Below, one piece after another: positions 34,106 through 42,782 of a stretch of 64,000 nucleotides of DNA; position 1 is the stretch's first letter; each line of letters opens with the position of its first letter. The position numbers and the translations under genes are program-made. This DNA is from Actinoplanes campanulatus (GTDB lineage: Bacteria > Actinomycetota > Actinomycetes > Mycobacteriales > Micromonosporaceae). Below the pieces are notes generated by a model. The model was not told where the DNA came from. It ran no database searches and saw only the letters and a program-made list of their open reading frames with translations. The stretch is taken from contig NZ_BMPW01000009.1 in NCBI RefSeq assembly GCF_014647795.1, positions 186,001 to 250,000 of the forward strand. Direction: 5' to 3'.

Positions 34106-35338
34106 TCACGCCGTATTCGGTATCGCCTGGCCCGCCGCCACGGGATGGGTCGTCGTGGGCCGGCGCCGGGCCCGGCTGGACCGGCGCGCGCTCAACGTCC
34201 ACCGCAGCAGCGTGCGGGGGACCGTGCTCTGCGTCGCCATGTGCAGCAGGTACCGCCACGTCGGATATTCGCCGCGCCGGTTCGACAGCGCGTACGAGAA
34301 ACGTTTGGCCGGAAGATTCGCGTACTCGGGCATCCGCTCGAACCACGCGCTGCTCGCCCGCGCCGCCTTCTGCAACGGCGCCAGCGCCGCCTTGCGGCGA
34401 TGCTCGTAGCGTTCCAGGGCCACCGGCAGATCGTCACCGGAGGCGACGGCGTCCGCCAGCGCCATCGCGTCCTGCATGGCCAGCTTCGTCCCGGAGCCGA
34501 TCGCGAAGTGCGTGGTGTGCGCCGAGTCTCCCATCAGGACGATGTTGCCGTGGTCCCAGCGCTGGGCGGTGACCCGGCGGAAGTTCAGCCAGCCGGTGCC
34601 GCCGACCTCGGCCCGATGGTCGATCAGGTCGGCGCCGTCCAGATGCTTCGCGAAGATCTCCGCCAACCGGGCCGTCCCGGCACGCGCGTCCATCTCGTCG
34701 AAGCTCAGGCCGGCCCACGTCTCCGGGGTGCACTCCACGATGAACGTGCTGGTCCTGGAATCGAACGGGTACGCGTGGAACCAGATCCACCCGGCCTCGG
34801 TCTCCTCGAACCCGAAGGTGAACGTGTCGAACACCTTCGGCGTGCCCAGCCAGATGTAGCGGTTCCGGGCGACCTCCACCTCGGCGCCGAAGTGCTCGGC
34901 GTGCGCCTCCCGGATCCGGCTGCGTGCCCCGTCGCACGCCACGATCAGGTCGGACGGCGGCAGATCGGACAGGTCGGCCAGCTCGTCCGAGTACCGGATG
35001 TCCACACCGAGCTCGACGGCCCGCTCGGCGAGGATCTCCAGCAGCCGGTGCCGGCCCAGGCTGAACCCGTAGCCGGCCAGGTGGGTGTCCGGTTTGCCGG
35101 TGGCCCGCACCGCGTACTCGTCCCACTTGTAGGCGGCGTCCCAGATCCGCCCGGCGCTGACCGGGTCGTACGCGAACAGGTCGTCGAGCAGGTCGTCCCA
35201 GAACACGACACCCCAGCCCCAGGTGACCCCGGCCGGATTGCGCTCCAGGACGGTGACCTCGTTCTTCGGGTCCGCGAGCTTCGCCAGCGTCGCGAAGTAC
35301 AGGCCGGCGGGACCGCCGCCGACGCAGGTGATCCGCAT
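34106..35338 (-). CDS. FAD-dependent monooxygenase, SalA/HpxO-like
   Basis: The 410-residue protein has the FAD site MRITCVGGGPAGLYFATLA, the family stretch GWGVVFWDD that recalls the N-terminal part of salicylyl-CoA 5-hydroxylase, a DG motif (CDGARSRIREA), and GDSAHTTHFAIGSGTKLAM for FAD ribityl binding. This group hydroxylates aromatic CoA thioesters or related rings. It lies 23 bp before FemAB paralogue 1 and 11 bp after paralogue 2, all on one strand, so the three genes are almost surely cotranscribed. A flavin hydroxylase is unexpected in an exopolysaccharide locus. Confidence 0.88.
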   Translation of the reverse strand: MRITCVGGGPAGLYFATLAKLADPKNEVTVLERNPAGVTWGWGVVFWDDLLDDLFAYDPVSAGRIWDAAYKWDEYAVRATGKPDTHLAGYGFSLGRHRLLEILAERAVELGVDIRYSDELADLSDLPPSDLIVACDGARSRIREAHAEHFGAEVEVARNRYIWLGTPKVFDTFTFGFEETEAGWIWFHAYPFDSRTSTFIVECTPETWAGLSFDEMDARAGTARLAEIFAKHLDGADLIDHRAEVGGTGWLNFRRVTAQRWDHGNIVLMGDSAHTTHFAIGSGTKLAMQDAMALADAVASGDDLPVALERYEHRRKAALAPLQKAARASSAWFERMPEYANLPAKRFSYALSNRRGEYPTWRYLLHMATQSTVPRTLLRWTLSARRSSRARRRPTTTHPVAAGQAIPNTA

Positions 35339-35349
35339 GACGATGCTCC

Positions 35350-36363
35350 TCAGCGGTAGGACGGGAAGGTGGTGGTCAGGTCGGCCGGGTCGGCGCCGGG
35401 CTTGCGTTCGCGGACCAGTTCCTCGTACGCCTCCGGGTCGGCGACCACGCGCCAGGTGTGGAACGGGTGCCGGCTGGGCGAGAACCCGGCCTTGTACGAG
35501 AAGAGCGAGTCGTTCGCGCCGCCCTTGCCCCCGCCCAGGTGGAACACCCGGTCGCCGCGCTGCTTGCACCAGCGGCGCACCGAGTCGTAGAGCAGCTCGT
35601 CGGCGTACCGTTTCGGCGCCCGCCGGGTGGACGAGACGTATCCGGTGGCGATCCCGTCGTACGAGAAGAAGGTGTTGCCACCCACCACCTCGCCGTCCTC
35701 CAGCGCGACGACCAGGTGCATCCGGTCGCCGACCGCGTCGTGCAGCGCGGTCAGGTGCTCGACGGTGAAGAAGTAGTACGACGTCGCGCCGACCCGCCGC
35801 ATGTTGTCGTGGTAGACGTCGACCCACTCGCCGAGCCGGCTCCAGTCGTCGAACACGATCTCGGTGCCCGCACGTTTCGCCCGGTTGATGTGGTTGCGGT
35901 GGTCACTGCGGGTCTGCTTCCACATCTCCTCCTCGTCGACGGTCAGATCCATGGAGACGGTCTCGCCGTGGTGGACCAGGCCGCCGTGCGCGGAGAGGAC
36001 CGGCGCGGGCGCGTCGAACAGCGGGTGCGTCCGGATGAACGCCGAGACGATGCCCTCCTCCCGCAGCGTCGCGACGAACGCCGCGCACGCCTGGTCCCAG
36101 AACACCGGGTCGCCGCGGCCGACCGGGCCGGGATACCCGTACGGGGAGATCGCGTCCCGCAGCCCGGAGCCCGGGATCTCCCGCAGGATCAGCGGGATCA
36201 GCAGCCGCCGGCCGTGCCTCTCGTAGTGGAACGCGGCCGGCGCCCCGCCGTAGAGCCGGGCGTCCAGAACCACGTAGTCCGGCACGTGGTACATGTCGTG
36301 ACCGACGTGCTGGAGTGTCTCCTTCCACTCGCGGGCCGCCGGATCCAGCAGCGATGCCGTCAT
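35350..36363 (-). CDS. FemAB-like GNAT acyltransferase, paralogue 2
   Basis: The 337-residue protein repeats the pattern of paralogue 1: SPYGYPGPVG, HHGETVSMDLT, DHRNHINRAKRAG, RRVGATSYYFF and GGGKGGANDSLFSYKAGF. Identity with paralogue 1 looks to be about one half, so the duplication is not recent. An acyl or aminoacyl transfer onto a polymer or lipid-linked precursor is likely. The substrate could be the compound made by the flavin monooxygenase between the two, which is inference from gene order. Confidence 0.85.
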   Translation of the reverse strand: MTASLLDPAAREWKETLQHVGHDMYHVPDYVVLDARLYGGAPAAFHYERHGRRLLIPLILREIPGSGLRDAISPYGYPGPVGRGDPVFWDQACAAFVATLREEGIVSAFIRTHPLFDAPAPVLSAHGGLVHHGETVSMDLTVDEEEMWKQTRSDHRNHINRAKRAGTEIVFDDWSRLGEWVDVYHDNMRRVGATSYYFFTVEHLTALHDAVGDRMHLVVALEDGEVVGGNTFFSYDGIATGYVSSTRRAPKRYADELLYDSVRRWCKQRGDRVFHLGGGKGGANDSLFSYKAGFSPSRHPFHTWRVVADPEAYEELVRERKPGADPADLTTTFPSYR

Positions 36364-36386
36364 GTCGCTTTGTCTCCTTCCGGCGT

Positions 36387-37517
36387 TCAGGCCCGCAGCA
36401 GGCGGGCGTTGAGCGCCATGTTCGCGGCGAACTGATCGTTCACCACCTGGTGTCTCTCCAGCCGCAGTTGCACGGCCGGGTCGTAGCGGCCCAGCTTCAC
36501 GAAGCCGTCGGACCACCAGCCGTTGTCGGTTCCGGTGCCGTCCACGTAGGCGTGATAGGTCGTCCCGCCGGGCCAGACCACCTTGGTCAGCAGGGCCGAG
36601 AACGCCGCCATGTCCGCCGTCGACCAGCCCTGGCCGCGGTCGTGGGCCTCCACCACGTACGTGACCACCGCGTTGCCGTGGCCCACGTCCTGGCCGGGCC
36701 GTTTCATCGAGCCCCACACGTCGCTCCAGAACCAGGCGGTCGGCTCCGCCGGATTGCGCCGCAACTGCCCGCGCAGCCGGGTGCTGATCTCGTCGACCAC
36801 CGCGTTGCACCGGGCTTTGCGGCCCTGGTCGGCGGTGAGGTGGGCCAGGTTCATGGCGATCAGCGCCCAGTGCGACGCCATGTGGGTGCGCTCGCGGTAG
36901 ACGTAGTCCTTCGTCCCCCGGGTGTGCCACTTGTCGAAGACGTCGGTCTCGGCGAAGGCGAGCAGCCGGGCGTAGCGGGCCCGGTACCGGGCGTCGGTCA
37001 GGCCCTTCATGGCGACCAGCAGGTTCGTGCCGTAGCGCCACAGGTACGACTCGTAGAGCGGCACCTCGTCGCCGCCCTCGCCGGAGCTGCTGGACGCCCA
37101 GCCGGAGAACCGGTCCCGGAACGAGCTCTTCGGCAGCGACTTCGACGGGCGGGCCGAGGCCACCACGTTCTCCATGAACGTCAGCCCGCGGTCCAGGTAG
37201 CGGTGGTCGCCGGTGGCCCGGAACATCGCGGTGCACGCGTCGATGTCGTACGCCAGGTCGTAGTGGTCCCGGCTGTCCGTGGACCGGCTCAGCGGCAGCC
37301 CGTTGCGCAGCGAGTAGTCCCAGCTGCGCAGATAGACCCCGGTCCAGTAGGCCACCGTCTTGATCTTCAGCGCCTCCTGCATCGAGGGCGGCGGGACCGG
37401 CATCGGATCACGGACGTCCGGCACGTCCTCGCCCGCCGCCCGGACCAGGTGCAGCCCGGCCGCGCCCGCGACCGCCGCCCCGCCGAGCGAGGCCACCAAC
37501 AGGGTCCGCCGCCTCAT
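36387..37517 (-). CDS. Exported protein with likely (alpha/alpha)6 barrel, unknown activity
   Basis: The 376-residue product starts MRRRTLLVASLGGAAVAGAA, a Tat-like or Sec signal. The remainder has regularly spaced aromatic-rich helices (YDLAYDIDACTAMFRATGD, SYLWRYGTNLLVAMKGL, THMASHWALIAMNLAHL) typical of helical toroid glycan-active proteins such as polysaccharide lyases or GH88-like enzymes. I cannot place it in a family. Its start overlaps the polymerase gene by four bases, so it is part of locus II and may trim or modify the secreted polymer. Confidence 0.7.
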   Translation of the reverse strand: MRRRTLLVASLGGAAVAGAAGLHLVRAAGEDVPDVRDPMPVPPPSMQEALKIKTVAYWTGVYLRSWDYSLRNGLPLSRSTDSRDHYDLAYDIDACTAMFRATGDHRYLDRGLTFMENVVASARPSKSLPKSSFRDRFSGWASSSSGEGGDEVPLYESYLWRYGTNLLVAMKGLTDARYRARYARLLAFAETDVFDKWHTRGTKDYVYRERTHMASHWALIAMNLAHLTADQGRKARCNAVVDEISTRLRGQLRRNPAEPTAWFWSDVWGSMKRPGQDVGHGNAVVTYVVEAHDRGQGWSTADMAAFSALLTKVVWPGGTTYHAYVDGTGTDNGWWSDGFVKLGRYDPAVQLRLERHQVVNDQFAANMALNARLLRA

Positions 37518-38716
37518 TTCGCCACCGTCGCCAACGGAGTCACGGGAGTGGGCGCCGGCGCCGGCGCGACCAGGGCCGCCGCGGCCGCCATCGCCGCGAA
37601 CATCCAGGCCAGCCGGGAGTCGTAGTAGTCACCGGAGAACAGGCCGCTGAGCGCCACGAAGACGGCCGACGCCACGGCCAGCCCGGTGAGCTGGGGCCGG
37701 TGCCCGCCACCGTGGACGATCCGGGTCCACAGCAGCACCGACAGGGTGAGCAGCCCGAGACCGATCAGCCCGCCCTCGGCCGCGACCGCGAGCACGTAGT
37801 TGTGTGGATATTCGACGGCCTGGTTGACGCCGATCAGGCCGTAGAACCCGTCGACGCCGGCGCCGCCGATCGGATGGTCGGCGAAGAGGCGGACCGCGGC
37901 CATCCAGATGTCGGTCCGTCCGGAGAGATATTGTTCCTGCACGGTCTGTTCAACGAACCGTTCCTGGAAGAGGTCGGTGAACTCCGGCGGAGCCAGCGCC
38001 CAGATCAGGCCCACCGCGGCCAGTGAGACCACCACCGACGCCGCGATCCCGGCGGCGCTCAGCCGGTGCCGCAGCTTGAGCAGTGCGGCGAAACCGACCA
38101 CTCCACCGGCCACCAGCGTGCCGCGCGAGCCGGACAGCACCGTGGCCAGCAGGAAGAGCGGGATCACCAGCAGCGGCAGCACCCGGCCGGTCAGCATGAA
38201 CAGGGCGATCGCGCTGATCACGCCGAGCACCTCGATCCGGGCGAACACGTTGGGCCCGCCCCCGAAGGCCGAGTAGCGGCCCTGCTCACCCGGCCCGCTG
38301 ATGAAGATCGCGGCCAGCGCGTAGACGATCGCGGCCACGAAGAACAGCTGGAAGGTGAACCGGATGACGGTCTCCGGGTCGCCGGTCGTGTACTGGTAGG
38401 TCGCCACCAGCAGTACGCCCAGCAGCACCAGGTCCAGCACCTGCGGACCGACCCGGGCGGCCGGCGGGGCCCACAGCGCCGAGGCGATCTGGAAGAGGAA
38501 GAACAGCAGGGCCACGATGATCCAGCCCTCCCGTCCCGCCTTCCTGCTCCGCAGCTCGGCGGCATTCAGGATCAGGACGGCCAGCGCGATGAGCACGCCG
38601 ATCACCCGCAGGTCCACCCAGGCCAGATCGACCAGCCCGGCCCGGTCCAGCGTGTACCGGCCGCCGATCGCCACGAGGATCAGCAGCAGCCCGGGGGCGA
38701 GGAACGCCCGCCTCAT
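37514..38716 (-). CDS. O-antigen ligase/Wzy-like polymerase
   Basis: The 400-residue protein has 10-12 membrane segments and a large periplasm-facing loop containing RTDIWMAAVRLFADHPIGGAGVDGFYGL, the Wzy_C/O-antigen ligase signature, with YPHNYVLAVAAEGG. Earlier GSRGTLVAG is also typical. It probably polymerises lipid-linked repeat units outside the membrane. The ATG at 38716 lies in the stop of the flippase gene, and its own stop overlaps the next gene start, giving strict coupling. Confidence 0.88.
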   Translation of the reverse strand: MRRAFLAPGLLLILVAIGGRYTLDRAGLVDLAWVDLRVIGVLIALAVLILNAAELRSRKAGREGWIIVALLFFLFQIASALWAPPAARVGPQVLDLVLLGVLLVATYQYTTGDPETVIRFTFQLFFVAAIVYALAAIFISGPGEQGRYSAFGGGPNVFARIEVLGVISAIALFMLTGRVLPLLVIPLFLLATVLSGSRGTLVAGGVVGFAALLKLRHRLSAAGIAASVVVSLAAVGLIWALAPPEFTDLFQERFVEQTVQEQYLSGRTDIWMAAVRLFADHPIGGAGVDGFYGLIGVNQAVEYPHNYVLAVAAEGGLIGLGLLTLSVLLWTRIVHGGGHRPQLTGLAVASAVFVALSGLFSGDYYDSRLAWMFAAMAAAAALVAPAPAPTPVTPLATVAK

Positions 38717-39978
38717 CGTTCTCTCACGAGGTTCGTCGCGATCATCGCGAACACCAGGCAGGCGCCGTACCCCGCCAGCGACCCGTAGGCCGCGCCGAGA
38801 ATCCCGAGCCGCGGGATCAGCAGGAGGTACGCCGCGAAGCTCACCACGAAACCGATGATCTCGGCGGCCGACACCAGCCCGCCGTGCCCCTTCGCGATCA
38901 GCAGGCCCAGGCTGACCCGGGACACCGCGTACAGGCCGGCCGCCACCACCAGCGGCAGCACGACCACTTTGGCGTCCGCGTAGTCGTGGCCGAACAGCGG
39001 CTCGATCAGCAGGTACAGGCCACCGGCCACGATCGGGACCACCACCAGGGCGTACGCGCCGACGGCCAGCAGGATCGGCGCGGTCCGCAGCGTGCCCTCC
39101 CGGTGCGACGCCCGCCACCGGCCCAGACGGGAGTCGGCGTAGGCCCGCACCGGCCATGCCAGCAGCTCGGTCATGGTCGCCACCGACGCGTAGTGGCCGA
39201 GCGCCGCGGTGGACGCCAGCGCCGGGATGACCAGGCGGTCCACCCGCAGCATCGCCATGTTGGACAGCGCGGCCGGGAACAGCGCCAGGCCCTCCCGCCG
39301 GACCTGACGGTTCACCGCCGGGTCCAGCGGGGTGGCGGCCGCGGTCACCGGCAGCCGCGTCCAGATCAGCAGGTAGACGACGGTGGGCGTGGCGCCGGCG
39401 AACAGGTAGGCCAGGAACCACAGCTCGGGACGGGCGGCGCCGGACACGTACAGGCCGATCAGCATGGCCAGCAGCAGCAGCGCCTCGAGAACCCGGGCCA
39501 CCAGGAAGTCCCGGACCCGGCCCACCGCGATCGCGATCGACCGGGTGGCCAGGCTGGTGGCCTCGATCAGCGCGAACACCGCCAGCATGGCGACGATCAC
39601 CCCGCTCGGCGTCAACCGGTCCGGCGCGGCCAGGTGCCAGATCACCGCCCCGGAGAGAAAGACCAGACACGGTACGGCGAGCAGGCGGGCGTACGCGCGG
39701 ACCGCCGGAGCGGGCGCCACGTTGTGGTAGGCGGCCACGAAGCTGCGCTCGGTGCCCATCAGCAGGACCTGGGTGGCCAGGTACACCACCTGGAGCATCA
39801 GGGCGACCTCACCGCGATGGGTGGGGCTGAGGGACCGGACCATCAGGATGTTGGCCGCCATCGCCACCCCGCCGGTCAGCACCTGCGAGGCCAGCAGCTG
39901 GACGGACGGCTCCCGCAGCACCCGTCCGGCCAGTGCCGCCCGGGCCGGCGCGGTCTCCTCGACCCGCAGCTCACTCAC
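38713..39978 (-). CDS. Wzx-like polysaccharide flippase
   Basis: The 421-residue protein has 12-14 membrane segments with the MATE/MOP-like repeat order of polysaccharide export flippases. Charged residues inside the membrane region (for example RVDRLVIPALAS) and LFGHDYADAKVV are family-like. It should move undecaprenyl-linked repeat units across the membrane. It is coupled to the polymerase gene by ATGA overlap and overlaps the Wzz-like gene by eight bases. Confidence 0.88.
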   Translation of the reverse strand: MSELRVEETAPARAALAGRVLREPSVQLLASQVLTGGVAMAANILMVRSLSPTHRGEVALMLQVVYLATQVLLMGTERSFVAAYHNVAPAPAVRAYARLLAVPCLVFLSGAVIWHLAAPDRLTPSGVIVAMLAVFALIEATSLATRSIAIAVGRVRDFLVARVLEALLLLAMLIGLYVSGAARPELWFLAYLFAGATPTVVYLLIWTRLPVTAAATPLDPAVNRQVRREGLALFPAALSNMAMLRVDRLVIPALASTAALGHYASVATMTELLAWPVRAYADSRLGRWRASHREGTLRTAPILLAVGAYALVVVPIVAGGLYLLIEPLFGHDYADAKVVVLPLVVAAGLYAVSRVSLGLLIAKGHGGLVSAAEIIGFVVSFAAYLLLIPRLGILGAAYGSLAGYGACLVFAMIATNLVRER

Positions 39979-41524
39979 CGCGCCGCTGCTCCTCGTCCGG
40001 AGTGGCCGCCGGCTCCTCCCGCGACGCCTCGCGCTGTGTGGGAACCTCCGGCGTCTCCGGCTCGGGCGCCTTCTCGATCTCCGGCTTCACCACCCGGGCC
40101 CGGCCGCGCGCCGTCCCGACCGGAGGCAGCGAGACGAACGTGTCCTCTAACCGGGCGGACGGCTGATCCCCGTCCAACCCGAAGATCAGATCGGGGCTGT
40201 CCGCGCCGCCGACCTGGGCGGAGTCCTGCCAGGAGCCGCCGGTCGGCAGCTTGCGCGGCAGGGAGTTCAGCACCGCGCCGGCCAGCCGGGCGCCGACCCG
40301 TTGCAGCAGGTCGATCGACTTCTCCACATCGGCCGTCCGGGTCCGGTTGGCCCGCACCACGAGCAGCGCGTCGTCGGTGACGTGGGCCAGCACCGACGCG
40401 TCGGCCACCCCGTGCAGGGCGGGCGCGTCCACCAGCACGATGTCGTACCGCTCGGTCAGGGTCCGGACCGTGGCCGGCAGCCGGGGCGAGGCCAGCAGCT
40501 CACCGGGGTCCGGCGCGTGCTCCCCGGCCGGGAGCACGGTCACCCGGCCGCCCAGCGAGCTCTGGAGCACGTCCGGCACGCGGGCGGTCCCGGCGAGCAC
40601 CTCGGCCAGCCCGGGCGAGGCTTCCAGCGACAGGTAGCGGCCGACGCCGGGCGTACGCATGTTGGCGTCGACCAGCACGACCCGCGCCCCGGTCTCGGCC
40701 ATCGCTATGGCCAGCCCGCACGCCACCGCCGTGGTGCCCTCCTTCCGGCTCGCACCGGTGAGCAGCAGCGACCGGCCGCGTCGCGGGATGCCGGCGTGCG
40801 GGTCGGCGAGCACCGGCAGCAGGCTGCGCAGCCGCCGGAACGCCTCGGCCAGCGCCTGATCGGGGTGGCCGTCACGGGGCCGCCCGCCGATCGAGATGAC
40901 CCCGACCGAGTCCAGGCCGAGGCGCCGCAGATCGGCCTCGTCGGTGACCGTACGGGCCGTCGCCTCCCGGACCGCGACCGCGACCGCCCCGATGAGCAGC
41001 CCCAGCACGGCGGCGAAGCCGGCGTTGCGGCCCAGGTTGCCCGGTTCCTCCACGGTGACCGCGTCCTGCACGATCGAGACCGCCGGGGCGGGCCCGTCCC
41101 GCGGGTCGGCCGGCGCGCCGATCTGCCGGGCCAGGCCGACCAGGACCGCCGCCGCGGTCGTGACGATCTGCCGGCTCTCCTCCTCGGAGTCGGCGACCGC
41201 CGACACCACCAGCAGGTCGGTGCCCTCACGCACCTGCGCCGACAGGCTCTTCTGCACCTCGCCGGCGGTGACGTCGGGGCCCATCCGGTCGACCACGGCC
41301 TGGGCCACCCGGGGGCCGGTCAGCAGGGCGATGTACGAGTTGAGGCGCCGTGCCCCGGCGTCCGGATCGCCGGTGCCGGCGCTGACGAAGAGGGTCAGCG
41401 ACGATTTGTAGCCGGGTGACCCGGCCGCCGTCAGGCCCGCCGCGATGCCGGCCGCCACCAGCACCGGAACCACCAGCCAGAGCCATCGGCGCCGGCAGGC
41501 CCGTACGTAAGCGCGCAGTTCCAC
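39971..41524 (-). CDS. Wzz-like chain-length protein with degenerate BY-kinase domain
   Basis: The 517-residue protein has two membrane segments flanking an extracellular Wzz domain (about residues 15-190), then a cytoplasmic ATPase-like domain and a Pro/Glu-rich tail. The P-loop reads LTGASRKEGTTAVACGLA, so the invariant Lys of GKS/T is replaced by Thr. Walker A-prime appears as VVLVDANMRTPG (DANMR for the usual DADLR/DxD), and Walker B as IVLVDAP. No Tyr cluster ends the protein. It probably sets chain length without kinase activity. GTG start at 41524. Confidence 0.88.
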   Translation of the reverse strand: MELRAYVRACRRRWLWLVVPVLVAAGIAAGLTAAGSPGYKSSLTLFVSAGTGDPDAGARRLNSYIALLTGPRVAQAVVDRMGPDVTAGEVQKSLSAQVREGTDLLVVSAVADSEEESRQIVTTAAAVLVGLARQIGAPADPRDGPAPAVSIVQDAVTVEEPGNLGRNAGFAAVLGLLIGAVAVAVREATARTVTDEADLRRLGLDSVGVISIGGRPRDGHPDQALAEAFRRLRSLLPVLADPHAGIPRRGRSLLLTGASRKEGTTAVACGLAIAMAETGARVVLVDANMRTPGVGRYLSLEASPGLAEVLAGTARVPDVLQSSLGGRVTVLPAGEHAPDPGELLASPRLPATVRTLTERYDIVLVDAPALHGVADASVLAHVTDDALLVVRANRTRTADVEKSIDLLQRVGARLAGAVLNSLPRKLPTGGSWQDSAQVGGADSPDLIFGLDGDQPSARLEDTFVSLPPVGTARGRARVVKPEIEKAPEPETPEVPTQREASREEPAATPDEEQRRGE

Positions 41525-41543
41525 GCTGACTTCCCCCGATTCG

Positions 41544-42776
41544 TCAGGACTGGACGGACTGCTTCTTCCGGCGTGCCGATCGGTTCAGCACCGCCTCGAA
41601 CTCCTCGAACAGCAGGTCCCGGGAGAACCTCTCGACGGCCAGCCGGTACGCGGCCTCCCGGGCCCGCTTCAGCCACACCTCGTCACGCAGGTGCCGGACC
41701 AGCTGATAACCGGCCTCGTCGGTGTCCTCCGGGTCGAGCACCAGGCCGGCCCCGGTCTCGGTGAGCAGGTCCGCCTGCCAGCCGCCGTAGTTGATGGCGA
41801 TCGGCCGGGACGCGGCCAGCGCGTCGAAGAACTTGTTCGCCGAGTTGTCCCACAGCCCGCGGATCGGCCGGACCGTGCTGCTCGACATGGTGGCCGCGCC
41901 GAGGATCACCGGCAGCTCCGACTTGGGCACCTTCTCCCACATGTGCACCACGTCACCGAGCAGGCCCAGTTCGGCGGCGAGCGCCTTGGTCGGCTCCCAC
42001 TCCCTACCGTGTCCGACGATCAGGAACCGCACGTCCGAGTCCAGCTCGCGGGCCCGTCGCATGGCCCGGACCAGGTACTCCACGCCGTTCACCACGCCGA
42101 GCGCCCCGGTGTAGACCAGCAGCGGCCGGTCACCGAGCCAGTCGTGCGACTCGCGGAACCGGCGCACCCGCTCCTCGTCGACGGCGAACAGGTCCAGGTC
42201 GGCGGCGTTCGGGATGACCGTGGTCGGGGTGCCCGGGCGGCGCGCCACCACGCCGGCGGCCATGCCGGGGGAGAGGGCGATCACCTCGGACGCGTTGCGG
42301 TAGGCGAAGCTCGCCAGGCCGCCGGCGAGGCGCTGGACGACCGGGTTGCGCAGCGCCCCCATCTCGATCGGGACCTCCGGCCAGAGGTCGCGGACCTCGA
42401 AGACGAACGGCGCCCGGCGCAGCTTCGCGGCGATCACGCCGGGCACCGCCACGGTGAGCGGGGTGCTGGTGGCGAAGACCAGGTCGGCCCGGAGGCGGGC
42501 GGCCTTCGCGGTGGCCAGGATCATGAACTCGGCGAACGCGCGGATCCGCCGGGCGTACGACATGTTGTTGTTGTAGGGGACCCGGAACCAGTGGACCGTG
42601 ACGCCGTCCTCGTCCGTGGTGCGCCAGCCCAGGTCCCGGGCGCCCGGGGTGATGTCGGTGGTGATCACGTCCACCGTGTGCCCGCGGGCGACCAGGCGGC
42701 GGGCCTGCTCGTAGGAGCGGATCCCGCCGGCCATGCCCGGGTTGCAGTAGTACTGGTGGATGTAGACGATCCGCAT
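41544..42776 (-). CDS. Family 4 glycosyltransferase, WbuB-like
   Basis: The 410-residue GT-B enzyme begins MRIVYIHQYYCNPGMAGGIR and has FVFEVRDLWPEVPIEMG, typical of WbuB/WcaI-type N-acetyl-amino-sugar transferases, plus YTGALGVVNGVEYLV. In the C-terminal donor site the usual E-x7-E is replaced by WDNSANKFFDALAASRPI, a known variant of this subgroup. It should add a sugar such as a 6-deoxy-amino sugar to the lipid-linked intermediate. It lies six bases after the aminotransferase gene in the same transcript. Confidence 0.9.
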   Translation of the reverse strand: MRIVYIHQYYCNPGMAGGIRSYEQARRLVARGHTVDVITTDITPGARDLGWRTTDEDGVTVHWFRVPYNNNMSYARRIRAFAEFMILATAKAARLRADLVFATSTPLTVAVPGVIAAKLRRAPFVFEVRDLWPEVPIEMGALRNPVVQRLAGGLASFAYRNASEVIALSPGMAAGVVARRPGTPTTVIPNAADLDLFAVDEERVRRFRESHDWLGDRPLLVYTGALGVVNGVEYLVRAMRRARELDSDVRFLIVGHGREWEPTKALAAELGLLGDVVHMWEKVPKSELPVILGAATMSSSTVRPIRGLWDNSANKFFDALAASRPIAINYGGWQADLLTETGAGLVLDPEDTDEAGYQLVRHLRDEVWLKRAREAAYRLAVERFSRDLLFEEFEAVLNRSARRKKQSVQS

Positions 42777-42782
42777 CTCGGC

